The position numbers were made by a program, and so were the translations under genes. From Magicicada septendecula (lineage: Eukaryota > Arthropoda > Insecta > Hemiptera > Cicadidae), in NCBI GenBank assembly GCA_034769895.1, contig CM068370.1:34361747-34425746 (forward strand): DNA of 64,000 nucleotides, in the 5' to 3' direction. This document shows positions 1 through 10,052 of this stretch, piece by piece. How positions within the stretch are numbered: the first letter of the stretch is position 1; each line of letters begins with the position of its first letter. The notes under the pieces were generated by a model. That model searched no databases. It saw only the letters and a list, made by a program, of their open reading frames with translations, and was not told the origin of the DNA.

Positions 1-8
1 CAATTCCC

Positions 9-446
9 TCAGGAACAAAGCTGGAAATCAACTGCGTCTGCTGCTTTAAACCAACTTAATTTTGGTTTATATATTTCATTAGTGGCCGCCCCACTCTTTT
101 CGGACTTCAGGATTTTTGCAAGTTCTTGGCGAAAAACCGTTCTTATGGTTTTAATTCTTTTACGCAATAGTTCAGTAGTAATTGTGACGTCTAAACTTGT
201 TTCTTTAACTTCACTGACAAGTTTTTGAAAAGATACATCCCTTACATTTTTTGTTAGAATAGTCACTTCGCTTAATATTCCACAAAATGTCATATTTTCT
301 GTATATAGCAAGAAACTCGTGTAGGCTATATCATTTGCATTCCACTTACTCATGTTAATATTAAAATTAATGACTTTAAAATGCTTTAACGAGAACTGCA
401 GAATCACCTCACAGAGAAAACAATACACTAAAAGTCGACTGCGCAC
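9..446 (-). pseudogene. MADF (Myb/SANT-like) domain fragment
   Basis: An open frame of 145 codons on the minus strand. Residues about 93-143 (roughly positions 15-170) look like the C-terminal half of a MADF DNA-binding domain: a basic helix (LRKRIKTIRTVFRQEL), then SEKSGA, then YKPKLSWF, which corresponds to the usual R-x-x-Y/F-x-R-E, S-x-x-SGA and Y-x-P-x-L-W-F landmarks. The N-terminal half of the domain (the W-x-x-x-x-x-Y part) is absent and the upstream residues look unrelated, so this is either an exon of a split gene or a broken copy. The frame stops soon after the domain. MADF proteins are common insect transcription factors and also occur as the accessory protein of Harbinger-type transposons. 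Recognition is from motif memory only. Confidence 0.4.
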
Positions 447-675
447 TGAAGAGACAGATTCCCTTGACTGCTTGAAGGCAAGGGAGCCGTCTAGACGGAG
501 ACAGTAGGGCAGGATAGTGAGTCACGTGACTTTCAAGTGGCAACAAAACTTGACGCTAGCCCAACTCTACTTTCCACAACCGTTTACACAGGGATAGTAT
601 AAGGAAAGTAGCTTGACTTCAAGTGCTTGAAGCCAGTAAACTTGAACCGTGTAAACGAGGCTTAGGGATTAGTGG
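447..675. other. intergenic, nothing recognised
   Basis: No coding or repeat feature is recognisable here. The short direct motif cttgacttcaagtgcttgaag near 613-633 is a small inverted repeat only. Confidence 0.4.
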
Positions 676-892
676 AAAGTGATTATTGTGTTATAGGCTA
701 TTTAGCGCGGAACTCTAATTGACAATTATTATTGAGTATGGACAAATTTGACTTGAATTATTGTATGAAAATACCTTGTTGATTTCACATTGTCATTTGT
801 GTCTAATTGAAGTTGGCAACTAGTTGGCATTCTAGTGACTTCATTTGTGTCTGTATTTTGTTTGGACTGTACAATCCGTGAGACCGCCATAA
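676..892 (+). repeat. dispersed repeat R1, copy 1
   Basis: This segment is similar by eye to 28099-28306. Shared blocks include gtgattattgtgttata, cggaactctaat, tgtcatttgtg/tgttatttgtg and gtacaatccgtgagaccg, in the same order and orientation. It is diverged and non-coding. What the parent element is cannot be told from two partial copies. Confidence 0.6.
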
Positions 893-1680
893 AATTATGG
901 CTTACACCTTGTGACAAACCTTGTGTAGGCCTGAAATGTACAGAACCGGGAGATTTTGCGGACTAGTTTCGTTTCAGATCATGTTTGTGCTTATTAGAGG
1001 CATAATTTGTTACAAATTTAATATTGCAAGCAGTAACAATTTAGTAATTTTACTCATTATTTAAGAGCGTTGTTTAGACTGTATAAGATAAATATGTTAA
1101 AGAAAATTGTTTAATGGTGACTGCTCTTCCCTAAGAATTGTGAAGAAAAAGATAATCAACTTCTGAGGAAATGAAGCTATGAATGTTTAATGTGTCGTAC
1201 ATTTGACGGGATATCTGTAGGAGGAAACTTTAATAATTTAGTAACAAGTAAGTTGAAAACCGCAAATGGTAGGGCATTTTTTAACAAAAATATGAGCGCA
1301 TGTAGAGTAGAGATTAGAGGGGAGCACAGAATAACCACGGCGCTTGACAGAGAAGCCTTAATGGAACAAGGAAAATAATGACGTGATGGTATTATCAAGC
1401 TCGACATGGCTGTCAGAACTGCTGAATTATTTTGATTAATGAGTTGCCCTAAGTTCAAAAATAATAATCACGTTAAATAACAAAACACAGTTAAGGAGGA
1501 AAAGGTAACATAACTGAAGGTTAAATAGCTACTGCGTAATACAACCCTGCAATAGCGGTTCGGTAAAGAAACTAGCTATCCTAGTTTAAGTTTATGATGA
1601 CAAAAATTACATTAACTGGAAAAACTGTTTTAATACTATTGCACTGTATTAATATTGTAGTATTATATTAGTATTTTCTA
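893..1680. other. intergenic, nothing recognised
   Basis: AT-rich sequence with only short chance frames. No family resemblance was found. Confidence 0.4.
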
Positions 1681-2165
1681 TATAGGTAACTCGAAGTTTC
1701 TTGCAGCAATTATATAATGTTGTGATGTTATACAATTTGTTTCTTTTGCAAGTAGTGTAAATTTCAAGTAGATGTATGATAGGCTCGCATCGCGCTCTGC
1801 CATCAAGTACTCAACGAATGCTTTCGCCGAGTAAATGCATATACCTTCTTTATTCTGATTGGCGGATGGTGGAGTCTTTACCTGTAGATTATTCTGATTG
1901 GCTGATGGTGTAATTTTTACCTGTACGTGGGACTTGGTGAATTTATAAGTATAGGTAAGATCGCGGGACGTCTTTAGCCTTCACCACAGTACTGTGGGCC
2001 TGACGTTTGACACCTCACGTTAGGTAGACTCGACTTCTACTGAAGATGGCAGCCAGTGCTGCTGCTGAAACGTTTGGTTTGTTTGTAAACACTGGACCAC
2101 GGTCAAACAGGCCGGTAGATACTTCAAATATAACTGACACCGGCCGTGAAAGCCTTAGGACAATA
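1681..2165 (+). repeat. PLE terminal-repeat-like fragments
   Basis: 1681-1770 resembles the outer parts of the units at 4810-4860 and 57960-58045 (actcgaagtttcttgcag, then atttgtttctt-tgcaagtag). 1976-2110 resembles 20478-20615 and the inverted copy 26812-26955: an accacagtactgtgg palindrome, cacctcacgtta, a ctgaagatgg...gaaacgtttggtt hammerhead-like core and then ggaccacggtcaaacaggccgg. The core has stem-II-like GCAGC/GCTGC but is degenerate. Confidence 0.5.
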
Positions 2166-2257
2166 TTAATCAAATATTTGTTTGCTAACACATTCGACCG
2201 AAAGAAAGACTGAAAAACGTGTCAGTTGCTCGGTTAAGAAAATGAAGAATGGAGAAT

Positions 2258-2570
2258 AAGAAATAACCATGATATAGGTGAGTCATTGAAGCATGGGGAC
2301 ATTGTAAGATCCGTGAAGTCTCAACGAATACAATGGCTATGCCACCTAGAGTGGGTCGATGATTACCGTATGCCAAAGAAAATCGTGAGGGTGCAAATCT
2401 ACGGCAGAAAGAGGGGCCGACCTAGGATAAGGTATTTGGAAGATGTGCTGGAAGATATAAGACGAATGGATGTGAGGGGTTACACCGAGGTGGCAATGGA
2501 CAGGAGACACTGGAGACGTTTGGTGTTGGAAGCCAGAGCTCACGTTGGGCTGTAGTGGGAAAGAAGAAGA
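2258..2570 (+). pseudogene. LINE 3' fragment (C-terminal RT tail)
   Basis: The frame 2286-2555 encodes 89 residues matching the C-terminal tail of insect non-LTR retrotransposon ORF2 proteins: an SQRIQWLCHL segment (canonical R-L-R-W-x-G-H), KRGRPRIRYLEDV (canonical GRPR-x-x-W-x-D), then RMDVRGY, the DRRHWRRLVLEA block and a terminal GL followed by a stop. The canonical W and G of the H-box are altered. The catalytic RT core and endonuclease are absent, so it is a dead-on-arrival 5' truncation. A short GAA-rich tail follows the stop (2563-2570), as in other LINE tails of the window. Confidence 0.75.
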
Positions 2571-3237
2571 ACATATTTGACTACATTTTCACACGTTGCA
2601 ACGTATAATTTCACTCTAAGGATAACAAAACTTAAAGATTTCTCCTTATCATTGGTACAGACCCCGTGTTTATATAAGTTTTATAACTCTTGTGTCATAA
2701 ATTTTTGAAATGTGGGAGGACTGTGCTCACATGTATAATACGATGCTATGAATACAGAAAACAATAGCCACAGACTTTATAAATGTGGTACAAAGCTTTT
2801 TAAAATATTTGAGGAAAAATGTTCCTATCATATATTTATATGGAATCATGTAGTTTAATTTTACACAATGTTTTTGTAGTCCATTGTGTAATTTCGCTGG
2901 TCTTGCTCAGACATGCCATCGATTTCTTGTAGGCTCTGTTTTCCATCGCTTCATAGACGTCAACGTCGTTTATTGGTGTTTTCTTCCAGAGTCTGTATTC
3001 ATTTGGCCATCTTCGGTTAAGTTCATTTCCTGCAGATGGTCATATCATTTAAGTTGTTTCTTGCCAGTGGCATCTACATTCATGTCTCTTGACTTTTACT
3101 ATTCCCTCTAACTTACTGGTTTGTTCGGCGTTCATTCTCAAAATTCTAGCTGACCTTCCGCAGTAGACTGTCTTGAAAAATAACTTTGTATGTTATGATG
3201 GTTTTCGTCGTGATACAACTTTCTATATGGCAGTTTT
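2571..3237. other. intergenic, nothing recognised
   Basis: Short frames only. No protein family or repeat partner was recognised within the window. Confidence 0.35.
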
Positions 3238-3403
3238 TGGTCTGAGCCTGTCGGAAGACTCAAGCATCACTGGATTTACGCAGTGGCGAGGGATGCTGAT
3301 ACTCTGCTTAAAATAAAACGATGGACATTTATCGCCAAGGACAGGGAAAATTGAGGCGGTTGATTGTGGAGGCTAAGGTTCGACTCGGAACTGTGACGCC
3401 ATT
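3238..3403 (+). pseudogene. LINE 3' end, badly decayed
   Basis: With stops and a frameshift this reads as the last ~55 residues of the LINE family also seen at 32205-32470 (minus) and related to 27390-27827: PVGR-x-KHHW, ARDADTLLKIKRW, AKDREN and then a terminal block. It ends in a short tgtgacgccattg stretch shared with 32205-32470 and with 27806-27820, then runs directly into the GAA tail. Only the extreme 3' end is present. Confidence 0.65.
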
Positions 3404-3498
3404 GAAGAAGAAGAAGAAGAAGAAGAAGAAGAAGAAGAAGAAGAAGAAGAAGAAGAAGAAGAAGAAGAAGAAGAAGAAGAAGAAGAAGAAGAAGAAGA
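3404..3498 (+). repeat. (GAA)n microsatellite, LINE 3' tail
   Basis: A pure GAA run of about 95 bp sits directly behind the LINE 3' terminus. The position implies it grew from the simple-repeat tail that this LINE family uses instead of poly(A). The long poly-lysine, poly-serine and poly-phenylalanine frames over it are artefacts of the repeat. Confidence 0.9.
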
Positions 3499-3654
3499 CA
3501 ACTGATGCGAAAGGGAGTGGAGAGGATGGGCAGGAGTCATTATGGAGTGGTTTCCTTCTGAGAATTTCTTGCACTCTCTCGTTTCACGATCATCTGGAAC
3601 CCTTTTGCCTTGCCAAATTGCCTGCTCACATTCATTTAATTGCCTTAATTCAGT

Positions 3655-4065
3655 ATGAAACGATATCACCACTGTTAACCAAAATATCGTTAGCCGGGCT
3701 GTTAAGCCGTGGTATATGGATGTTAAGCGCAGACGTTTCGGCCTCCCCATCGTAGGCCATCTTCCGGGCAATATTTGTTTTGGCAGTTGTTTGCCAAATA
3801 ACTCCTGTAGTGAGGTAGACTATGACGATGATGATGGTAATGATTATGGCCATTATTGTCAATCAGTCTGTCCACGCTTCAGCGAACAGTCTACGTCTGT
3901 ACTAGGGTTATTTGGGGAACAACTGCCAAAAGAAATTTTGCACTGAAGATTGTCTCCGATAGCGAGACCGAAACGTCCGGAAGTAACATCCATAGACCAC
4001 GGCCTAACAGCCCGGTTAATGATTCTTTGATAATGTTGACGCCGACCGTGATAACCTAAGGTTAT
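3655..4065. repeat. palindromic PLE-like unit P1
   Basis: Two inverted arms: 3655-3815 (minus sense) and 3890-4065 (plus sense). Each arm in its own sense carries cttatttgg-like sequence, caactgccaaaa, a gaagat...ccgaaacgtc core, aacatccata, ccacggc-taacagcccgg and a spacer ending near cgatat or gacgccgaccgtg. The core resembles a hammerhead (GTCTC/GAGAC stem II in the right arm) but stem III is too short to close, so I call it degenerate. Confidence 0.6.
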
Positions 4066-4321
4066 GATAATCACTATTACTTTGGTTAGTTGCGTAAGAA
4101 TTAATTGTTTTTCTTTCTCATTTATTATTACCATGCAAACTGCTTCTCTGTGGGGTCTTCAGTATATGGGTTATCCTAGCGTGTTTTTGGTATGCGTGTG
4201 TGTGTGTGATTGTGTGCGCGCACGTGTATGAGTATTTAGTATTTACATGTATTATATTATATTGTGATATTGTTCAATACGGTTTATTCTGCAAGTAGTG
4301 TATTACGTTTTTGTTGTATCA

Positions 4322-4367
4322 ATATCTGACGCAGGTTTCACTGAAAAACGTCAGGATCATCAGGGGT
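4322..4367 (-). ncRNA. hammerhead-like core, P2 left arm
   Basis: CTGATGA, a CTGA/TCAG stem II, GAAA and a GTC are present in order on the minus strand. Stem I pairs poorly and stem II is offset from the core by extra bases, so activity is unlikely. Confidence 0.45.
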
Positions 4368-4697
4368 TTGTAAGTAAATCAATAACAATCGAAATAATTC
4401 TGTGTTAATATAGAAACTAACGAATAATCGAAATATGTTTCGATTTTAATGTAAAATAACGGATATTAGATTTAAGTCGATTAGTTAACGATTGTTTTAA
4501 TGTTTATTTACTTAAGCAGCTCTTTTGGCTGTGGAAATATTTAATGTTTATTTTTTTAATTAATATTTAAGTAATCGTTAACTGATCGACTTAAATCGAT
4601 TATCCGTTATTTTACATTAAAATCGAAACATATTTCGATTATTCGTTAGTTTCTATGTTAACACAGGATTATTTCGATTGTTATCGATTTACTTACA

Positions 4698-4745
4698 AAC
4701 CCCTGATGATCCTGACGTTCTTCAGTGAAACCTGTGTCAGGTATT
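4698..4745 (+). ncRNA. hammerhead-like core, P2 right arm
   Basis: Mirror of the 4322-4367 core: CTGATGA at 4703-4709, CTGA/TCAG stem II, GAAA, GTC. The first stem I pair is a mismatch compared with the intact copy at 58061-58104. Confidence 0.45.
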
Positions 4746-4869
4746 GATACGACAAAAACGTAATACACTACTTGCAGAAGAAGAAACTATATTGAACAAT
4801 ATCACAATGTTATATAAGTGCTGCAAGAAACTTTGAGTTACTTATATAGAAAAGATCTTACATTACAGT

Positions 4870-5610
4870 ATACTTTTCATACGATTTTTAAGTAATAAGA
4901 AGTATTAATTGAAATCGTTGTTGCCATACTTAAACTTATCTTAAATAAGTACACAGAAAAGTATCATCTGTATTCCTTGTTATGCGCTGCTGTATGCACT
5001 ATGTTTTCCTTGTTTGTTAATGCCAAATTACGTTTGTCAGTAAACGATTCAATGGAAAACTCTTCACTAAGGCTCTGAAAAACGACAGTTTCCGAGATTA
5101 ATTAAGCGTTTTACAGTTTTTATATTCTTGCTTGTGAAAAGTAATTAACTTTTGGCACTCTTATAGCTTCTTCATCGACATGTTTAGGAAACAATTACTG
5201 AGCAGTTCTCTTGTAAACCGAGTAAATTACACAGTTAAAAAACAATTAAAATGTTTCGATTAGACAATATCTGTAAAAACAATTCTCGAGAAATATTAAT
5301 TTAAGAAACAGGAAATGTTGGCAAAAATCTGCGTTTTATTTGATATTGTCAAAACAACTTTACCAAATCAGCTATCGTCATCAGTCATCTATTTATAAAA
5401 ATGTAGTTTTTACCTTTCGTTCAACATATTATTTGAAAGGATTCTGTGAATTTAATAACTTTCTACCGTTTTGCTGACGCTTTTCTATACCCGATGTAAG
5501 TTTACGCTTGCGCAAATAGTATCACTTATTTGAAATTTTTTTAACGATAATGATAATGAAAGTATTTTAATGAAAAGTTAATTTTAATCTAATTTACACA
5601 GTGTGTGTTT
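4870..5610. other. intergenic, nothing recognised
   Basis: AT-rich sequence with no frame or repeat partner that I can identify. Confidence 0.4.
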
Positions 5611-5614
5611 TATA

Positions 5615-5890
5615 ACAAAATTTATATCCGAGTTATTTTCCCGTGGTCGATTCCTTTGTTCTGTCATTATCTAAACCTTTGATCCGCCCACCGGAGGCCT
5701 TCTTCAGTCGAAAAAAGTTTAAAGTGTTCGACAAAAGGGTGGAAAGCCGAACGTACCCCTAACCGAAGTAAAATCAAACCTCTGTCGCCGGCCAAAACGT
5801 TTAGACAATGACAGAACAAAGCAATCGATCACGGCCAAACAGCCCGGATATGAATTCTTTTATCAATTGCTCCGGCCGTGGTAGCCTGCG
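5615..5890. repeat. palindromic PLE-like unit P3, degenerate
   Basis: tcctttgttctgtcattatctaaac (first 20 bases quoted in part at about 5650) reappears inverted near 5790-5830 as gacaatgacagaacaaag. The right arm continues into gatcacggccaaacagcccgg and ends ccggccgtgg, the same terminal signature seen at 2095-2150, 3995-4055 and 20110-20170. The central cttcttcagtcg/gactgaagaagg is a decayed core. Confidence 0.5.
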
Positions 5891-6552
5891 TAATAAACTA
5901 AGTTTTATAAAGTGATGGTAGTGATCCTTTTTTAAAATTTAGTATGGCCGACGAAGACTAAAGACCAATATCTGAAATTCGGGTTGAAGAAAGTGATTTT
6001 TCGGGTATCAGTTAGAAGATGATGTACAAGATAGTCCCGGCTTCGGATGGTAGATATCAGACGAGAGTTAAGAAATATTGGCACTGACTGATAAGAGTAA
6101 TGAGCATTAGAACACATAGAGACAACGTCCTGACAGAAGACATAACACTAAAACAGAACTCCAAAGTCAAGAGAAACGTTAAGACACACGGGAAACAACA
6201 GTGGCAACTGAGGAAATCGGCTCAGGCTTAGAGGCCTGAGCTTGAATGGAAAGAAAGAGTGTGGAATTTTTAGATGCAGAGGAATGCCTATAAACATATT
6301 TGTTCTTCCATTGCCAGTATAGTGTCACCGTCATCACTCCTCCTCCTCTAACGACTCCCCTTCTCCTCATTCACCTCCTACGACTCCTCCTCCTCATCAC
6401 CAGCATCGTCATCATCTCCGTTACGGAATAGTTCATTCCGTTCTCGACGATGTCGCTGTTACATACCAACCGACCGCGGCCTTACAGCCCGGTTTTTAAC
6501 CATTTTGATAATAATTAATGCTTGATGCCTTTACTTGGTAAAAATCCATTGT
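5891..6552. other. intergenic with one terminal-signature scrap
   Basis: No gene. 6470-6500 has the ccgcggccttacagcccgg signature shared with units P1 and P3. 6330-6410 is a CTC/TCC-rich pyrimidine stretch. Confidence 0.4.
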
Positions 6553-6992
6553 AAATTATATTAAAAAATAAAACAATAAAATAGTTTTAGCGATTTTCAC
6601 TCGTCATTTATTAAAATTATAATCCACGACAGCTGTTTCGGCAGCACAGTGCCTTCATCAGATGGTGTAAGCTGACTAATATTTCGTACAATATAATACA
6701 GAATATAAGATATAAGGCAAGTGCTATTTTTTAGAGAGCGATAGTAATCTCGTGTCAATAAGATTTAATACACATTACACAAACATATAACATAAAATAA
6801 ACCAAGTCTATTTATACAAATTAAGCAAAGGCGAGCTATTTAGATCTAACTGATCATTTAATAATACATTTAAATATTTGTGTTTATTAATTTCAAGGGT
6901 TTCTAATAAATCAAGCTTTGGACCCTTATCGGATAAATGTAAAATTTTAAAATTGTCATTATAACTATGGTCTTTTTCTAACAGGTGATTTG
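6553..6992 (-). repeat. inverted 3' end of a PLE (P4 left arm)
   Basis: This is the reverse complement of 14767-15205: it contains the last ~75 residues of the PLE endonuclease frame (minus frame 6808-7026), the 3' untranslated part and the terminal repeat with its hammerhead-like core. The inversion ends at 6992, where the sequence switches to plus-sense PLE coding sequence. An inverted terminal segment at the 5' side of a truncated insertion is characteristic of Penelope-like elements. Confidence 0.85.
6624..6665 (-). ncRNA. hammerhead-like ribozyme, P4 left arm
   Basis: On the minus strand: CCAT pairs with GTGG (stem I, one G-T), CTGATGA, one extra A, stem II GGCA/TGCC with a 6-base loop, GAA, stem III ACA/TGT with a 2-base loop, then C as cleavage base. 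Against 15093-15134 the only stem change (ATGG to GTGG) preserves pairing. The extra base before stem II departs from the standard core. Confidence 0.65.
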
Positions 6993-7205
6993 TAACAATG
7001 GTTACCGACCTAGCCTCATAGATCACCTGTTAAATAAAAAATTTTATTCACAAGCTTTAAAACTAGTTTACCCTCCCTCAACACAGATTAAAAGATATCA
7101 CACTCTCACTTACATAGGTTCTGCTTCTGATAATATTGGTAAATATTTCACACAAAAGAATGTAAATATAGCTTTAAAGACGCAGTCTTCATTGGGAAAA
7201 TATAT
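6993..7205 (+). pseudogene. PLE coding fragment, 5' of the Gypsy insertion
   Basis: From about 7022 the plus frame encodes the linker just upstream of the GIY-YIG domain in Penelope polyproteins (HLLNKKFYSQALKL ... YIGSASDNIGKYF ... VNIALKTQSSLGKY). The frame breaks at 7206 at the LTR boundary and is in register with the endonuclease frame resuming at 14595 once the LTR element and one ATAT copy are discounted. The RT domain is missing because the insertion is 5'-truncated. Confidence 0.75.
7202..7205. repeat. target site duplication ATAT (left)
   Basis: ATAT precedes LTR1 and is repeated at 14595-14598 after LTR2. Four base pairs fits Gypsy-type integration. Confidence 0.75.
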
Positions 7206-9427
7206 TGTGCCGAGTCTAGGCTTAGACCGGCGATTAACCAGTATATAACGTCCGGTAAACGTTAAATGCAGTACAGAATTTAAAGCGGTTTAATTAGTGC
7301 TTCACCCTAGCAGTGAAGATAAGCACTTCTGCGCTGAATCTAGAGTGCCTGAGAGGTGCTGGCCTCTAGCGACAGCCCCGGTTCGCGAGTTTGAAGCGGA
7401 TATAAGGTTTTTCTGCAAAGTTTGTCTTGCATCAAACTTCGTCGATTATGGCTGCCTTTTCTTACTCCGGACAGATGAAGAAAATTTCTTCCACGATTCT
7501 TCCCACTATGACAGGCTAGATCTGTATAGAACTGCGGGTTCCCCGAGCAAGTCGAGGAAACAGCCCAACAACAACCTGACATGCAACACCCAGAACTTCT
7601 CTCACTTCATCTGCCGGAGGAATTGCCATGACGAAGCACCAACACCTGTAATGTAGGCCACGAGATTGCCACTTCACCCCCATGGACAAAAATAAGGTGA
7701 TCTCAACCCATTATATTCTTTACTCGTAGTGATGCACTCAATAATAGCCAGTGAACCAATTCTATCAGTCAACAACAACACTTTCAAGTTTTAAATATTT
7801 TAATTGGATCCCCAATTAACGGGACAGTATAGTGCGTGAACTGGGTGGGAAATCATTTGTAAATTTTATTAATTTGTTGAATAATCTGTTAGCTCAGGGG
7901 CTGACATGTATCTTTGGCAGTTCACCTTTCACACGTGCAATTCCGGCTTATTTTCAGTATAAGGGTTCATTACTGCTTTTAATTCATTAATTCAATTTGT
8001 AATTTCTCTGTTTCAATTTAGTGTTCATTTTATATATATATTTTCTCATTTTTAAATTCAGTTTGGTATATAGGGATAGCAATTTCTGGGGTAGTTAAGT
8101 AGATTCACAAGTTTAATCCTGTACCGGTACCTGTTCATACAGTGTTAAACATGTTGTTGAGACAGGTTGAATTATGCACCGACTGGCAATGAACATGTCG
8201 GTCTCTGGGCCAAAATTACCTTTTAAAAGGGTTATAAGATTCATGACATATTTCTATTTTCACAACTTAACAATATTTCTATATATATATATATATATAT
8301 ATACTATTAATTAATTATGATAACTGGGGGGGGGTTCATTGTTTTCTAAAATTTTATTTCTCACAGTATAAGAGCCCAGTGGGGCAGAATTTTATAATAG
8401 TATTAGGCACTTGGCCAAATTTTAGAATTTATTAGGTCCTGGGGACTACTGGAGTTGCATAAGCATAATCTAATACACATGTCATGTGTTATGCACAAAT
8501 TAAGTATTGTAATCCTAACATGGATTTCCATAAAAGAATTAATAATGTACCTCATGGGGGTAAGAAAAGGGCGTGGCAAGAGATCTCTGTATAATTGTAC
8601 TGTATTGTGGAACATGTGATGTATTGTATATTTGTGTGTGTGTATTTTGTGGGGTTATATGTATTGTACATTTAGGTGTATTTTTGGGGGAGTTAGATAT
8701 AGGGTTTTTATAAAAGAAAAGATGGAACGTAGGGTTATATATCCATTTAATTTTGAGGACATTAATTTATTCTATCTCAATTAATTTTTGCTGAATATTT
8801 CTTCTAAGAGAGTAATTTATTTTAATTATCTTTAATAACAAGTATGTGGATTTGTCACTATTTAATTTTAATTAATTTGTTTGAGAATTTGTTATTCTAA
8901 TTAATATTATCAAGAAGTCTATAAAAAATTATCTCCATTAAGTTTCCATGGATCATTTTAAAGAGAACATAGAAAATAAATTTTATATTTATTAATATTT
9001 TACAGGAAACTTTATTTAAAGAATATTAATGATTTTAAATTTTAATTCATTTCAAAGAGAAGATAGCAAATAAATTTTATATGTGTTAATAATTGTCAGG
9101 TGACATTGTTGAAAGAGTATAAATTATTTTAATTAACAATTTAAGGGGAAAATAGATTCTGACTGTTGTATTTATTTATTTTGTTGTTATTATTGTTTTT
9201 AAAAAGGAGATAGAATAATAAAAGGGATTTTATTAATTGTTAATTTTATGAGTTTTCATTGCAAGTCTCGTCTCACTGGATCCAGCGCATTTTTGGCTTC
9301 TCTAGGCCTTGGTCTAGTTCTAATTAACTTGTGGCCCCTCTTTTCAAAAAAAAAAAAAAATTTTTTTCAAAAAAATTTTCAAAAAAATAATCTTTTTTTT
9401 AACAGTCTAAGTTAAAGAGGGGTTACA
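7206..9427 (+). repeat. 5' LTR of Gypsy element A
   Basis: Starts TGTGCCGAG and ends GGTTACA. It matches 12580-14594 almost base for base apart from simple-repeat length changes, a few substitutions, and about 227 bp (about 7526-7752) present only here. At 2222 bp it is long for a Gypsy LTR. A TA microsatellite (8281-8303) and mixed A/T runs (9345-9400) lie inside. Small frames inside the LTR recur in both copies but resemble no known protein. Confidence 0.9.
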
Positions 9428-9429
9428 TT

Positions 9430-9447
9430 TGGTAGCAGAGCGTGGTT
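9430..9447 (+). promoter_or_regulatory. primer binding site, initiator tRNA-Met type
   Basis: Two bases after the 5' LTR, TGGTAGCAGAGCGTGGTT matches the complement of the 3' end of eukaryotic initiator tRNA-Met at 16 of 18 positions as I recall that tRNA. It would prime minus-strand DNA synthesis. Confidence 0.7.
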
Positions 9448-10052
9448 GAAATTAGGGTCAACCTGTGGGTCCTGTGGGTGTGACGGGGCTTGCAAACTCA
9501 GGAAACGTTTTGGGATTTCTATTGAAACTTAAAAAAATTTTGAAAGGCCCTACATCTAAAAGTGAATATTTTTGTTAGGTTTAAGGTTTTGTGTTATATA
9601 TGTATGTGTACTTGCCCGCCTTGAATAGTTGATAGTGCCACGTGGTGAGAAATTTTAGAAGGGGACATTCCTTGGGAAACGCGACTTATCGCAGATCTGT
9701 GCCTGAGCGGAGATGGTTTGCGTATTACCTTGCCCATATTAGGGGAGGTGTTTTAATTATGCGGTATGGCCCGATCGGCAGTCGGTCTCCTCCGATATAC
9801 GGTAGCCGAAGAAACATTGGAAATATTTTTGAAAATTTTCGTTGGTCGGTGATTTTGTCGTGTTGTGTGTTAGTGTGTGTGTCGCGTTCCATTTGTGTAG
9901 AGTTGTTGAGAGAGAGCAGTTCAGGTTAGTGGGCTGGGTCCTCGCAACGGTAGGGGGACCCGCAGTCTGCTTAATGGAAGAAACAGTACTTAAGATTTTC
10001 CTGTATTAATTGTCTTTAGTTCTAATGTTTTGTGTGCCGACCGCGAAGCTCG
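9448..10052 (+). other. untranslated leader of Gypsy element A
   Basis: About 600 bp between the primer binding site and gag. A 95-codon frame (9642-9929) has no recognisable similarity and I treat it as leader. Confidence 0.5.

Larger units (their letters stand above)
4260..4809. repeat. palindromic PLE-like unit P2
   Basis: A long, nearly perfect inverted repeat. The left arm is about 4260-4500 and the right arm about 4565-4809, with a ~65-bp AT-rich centre. Arms share attgtgatattgttcaa, the tagtgtattacgtttttgt block, a hammerhead-like core and the taacgaataatcgaaat block. The same family forms the terminal repeat beside the PLE remnant at 57960-58260, which ties the palindrome to PLE terminal repeats rather than to a DNA transposon. 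Confidence 0.8.

Noticed and set aside
3321..3755. Long frame with a poly-lysine run
   Set aside because: Entirely produced by the GAA microsatellite.
4260..4809. P2 as terminal inverted repeats of a DNA transposon
   Set aside because: The same sequence lies as the terminal repeat beside PLE coding sequence at 57960-58555, which explains it better.
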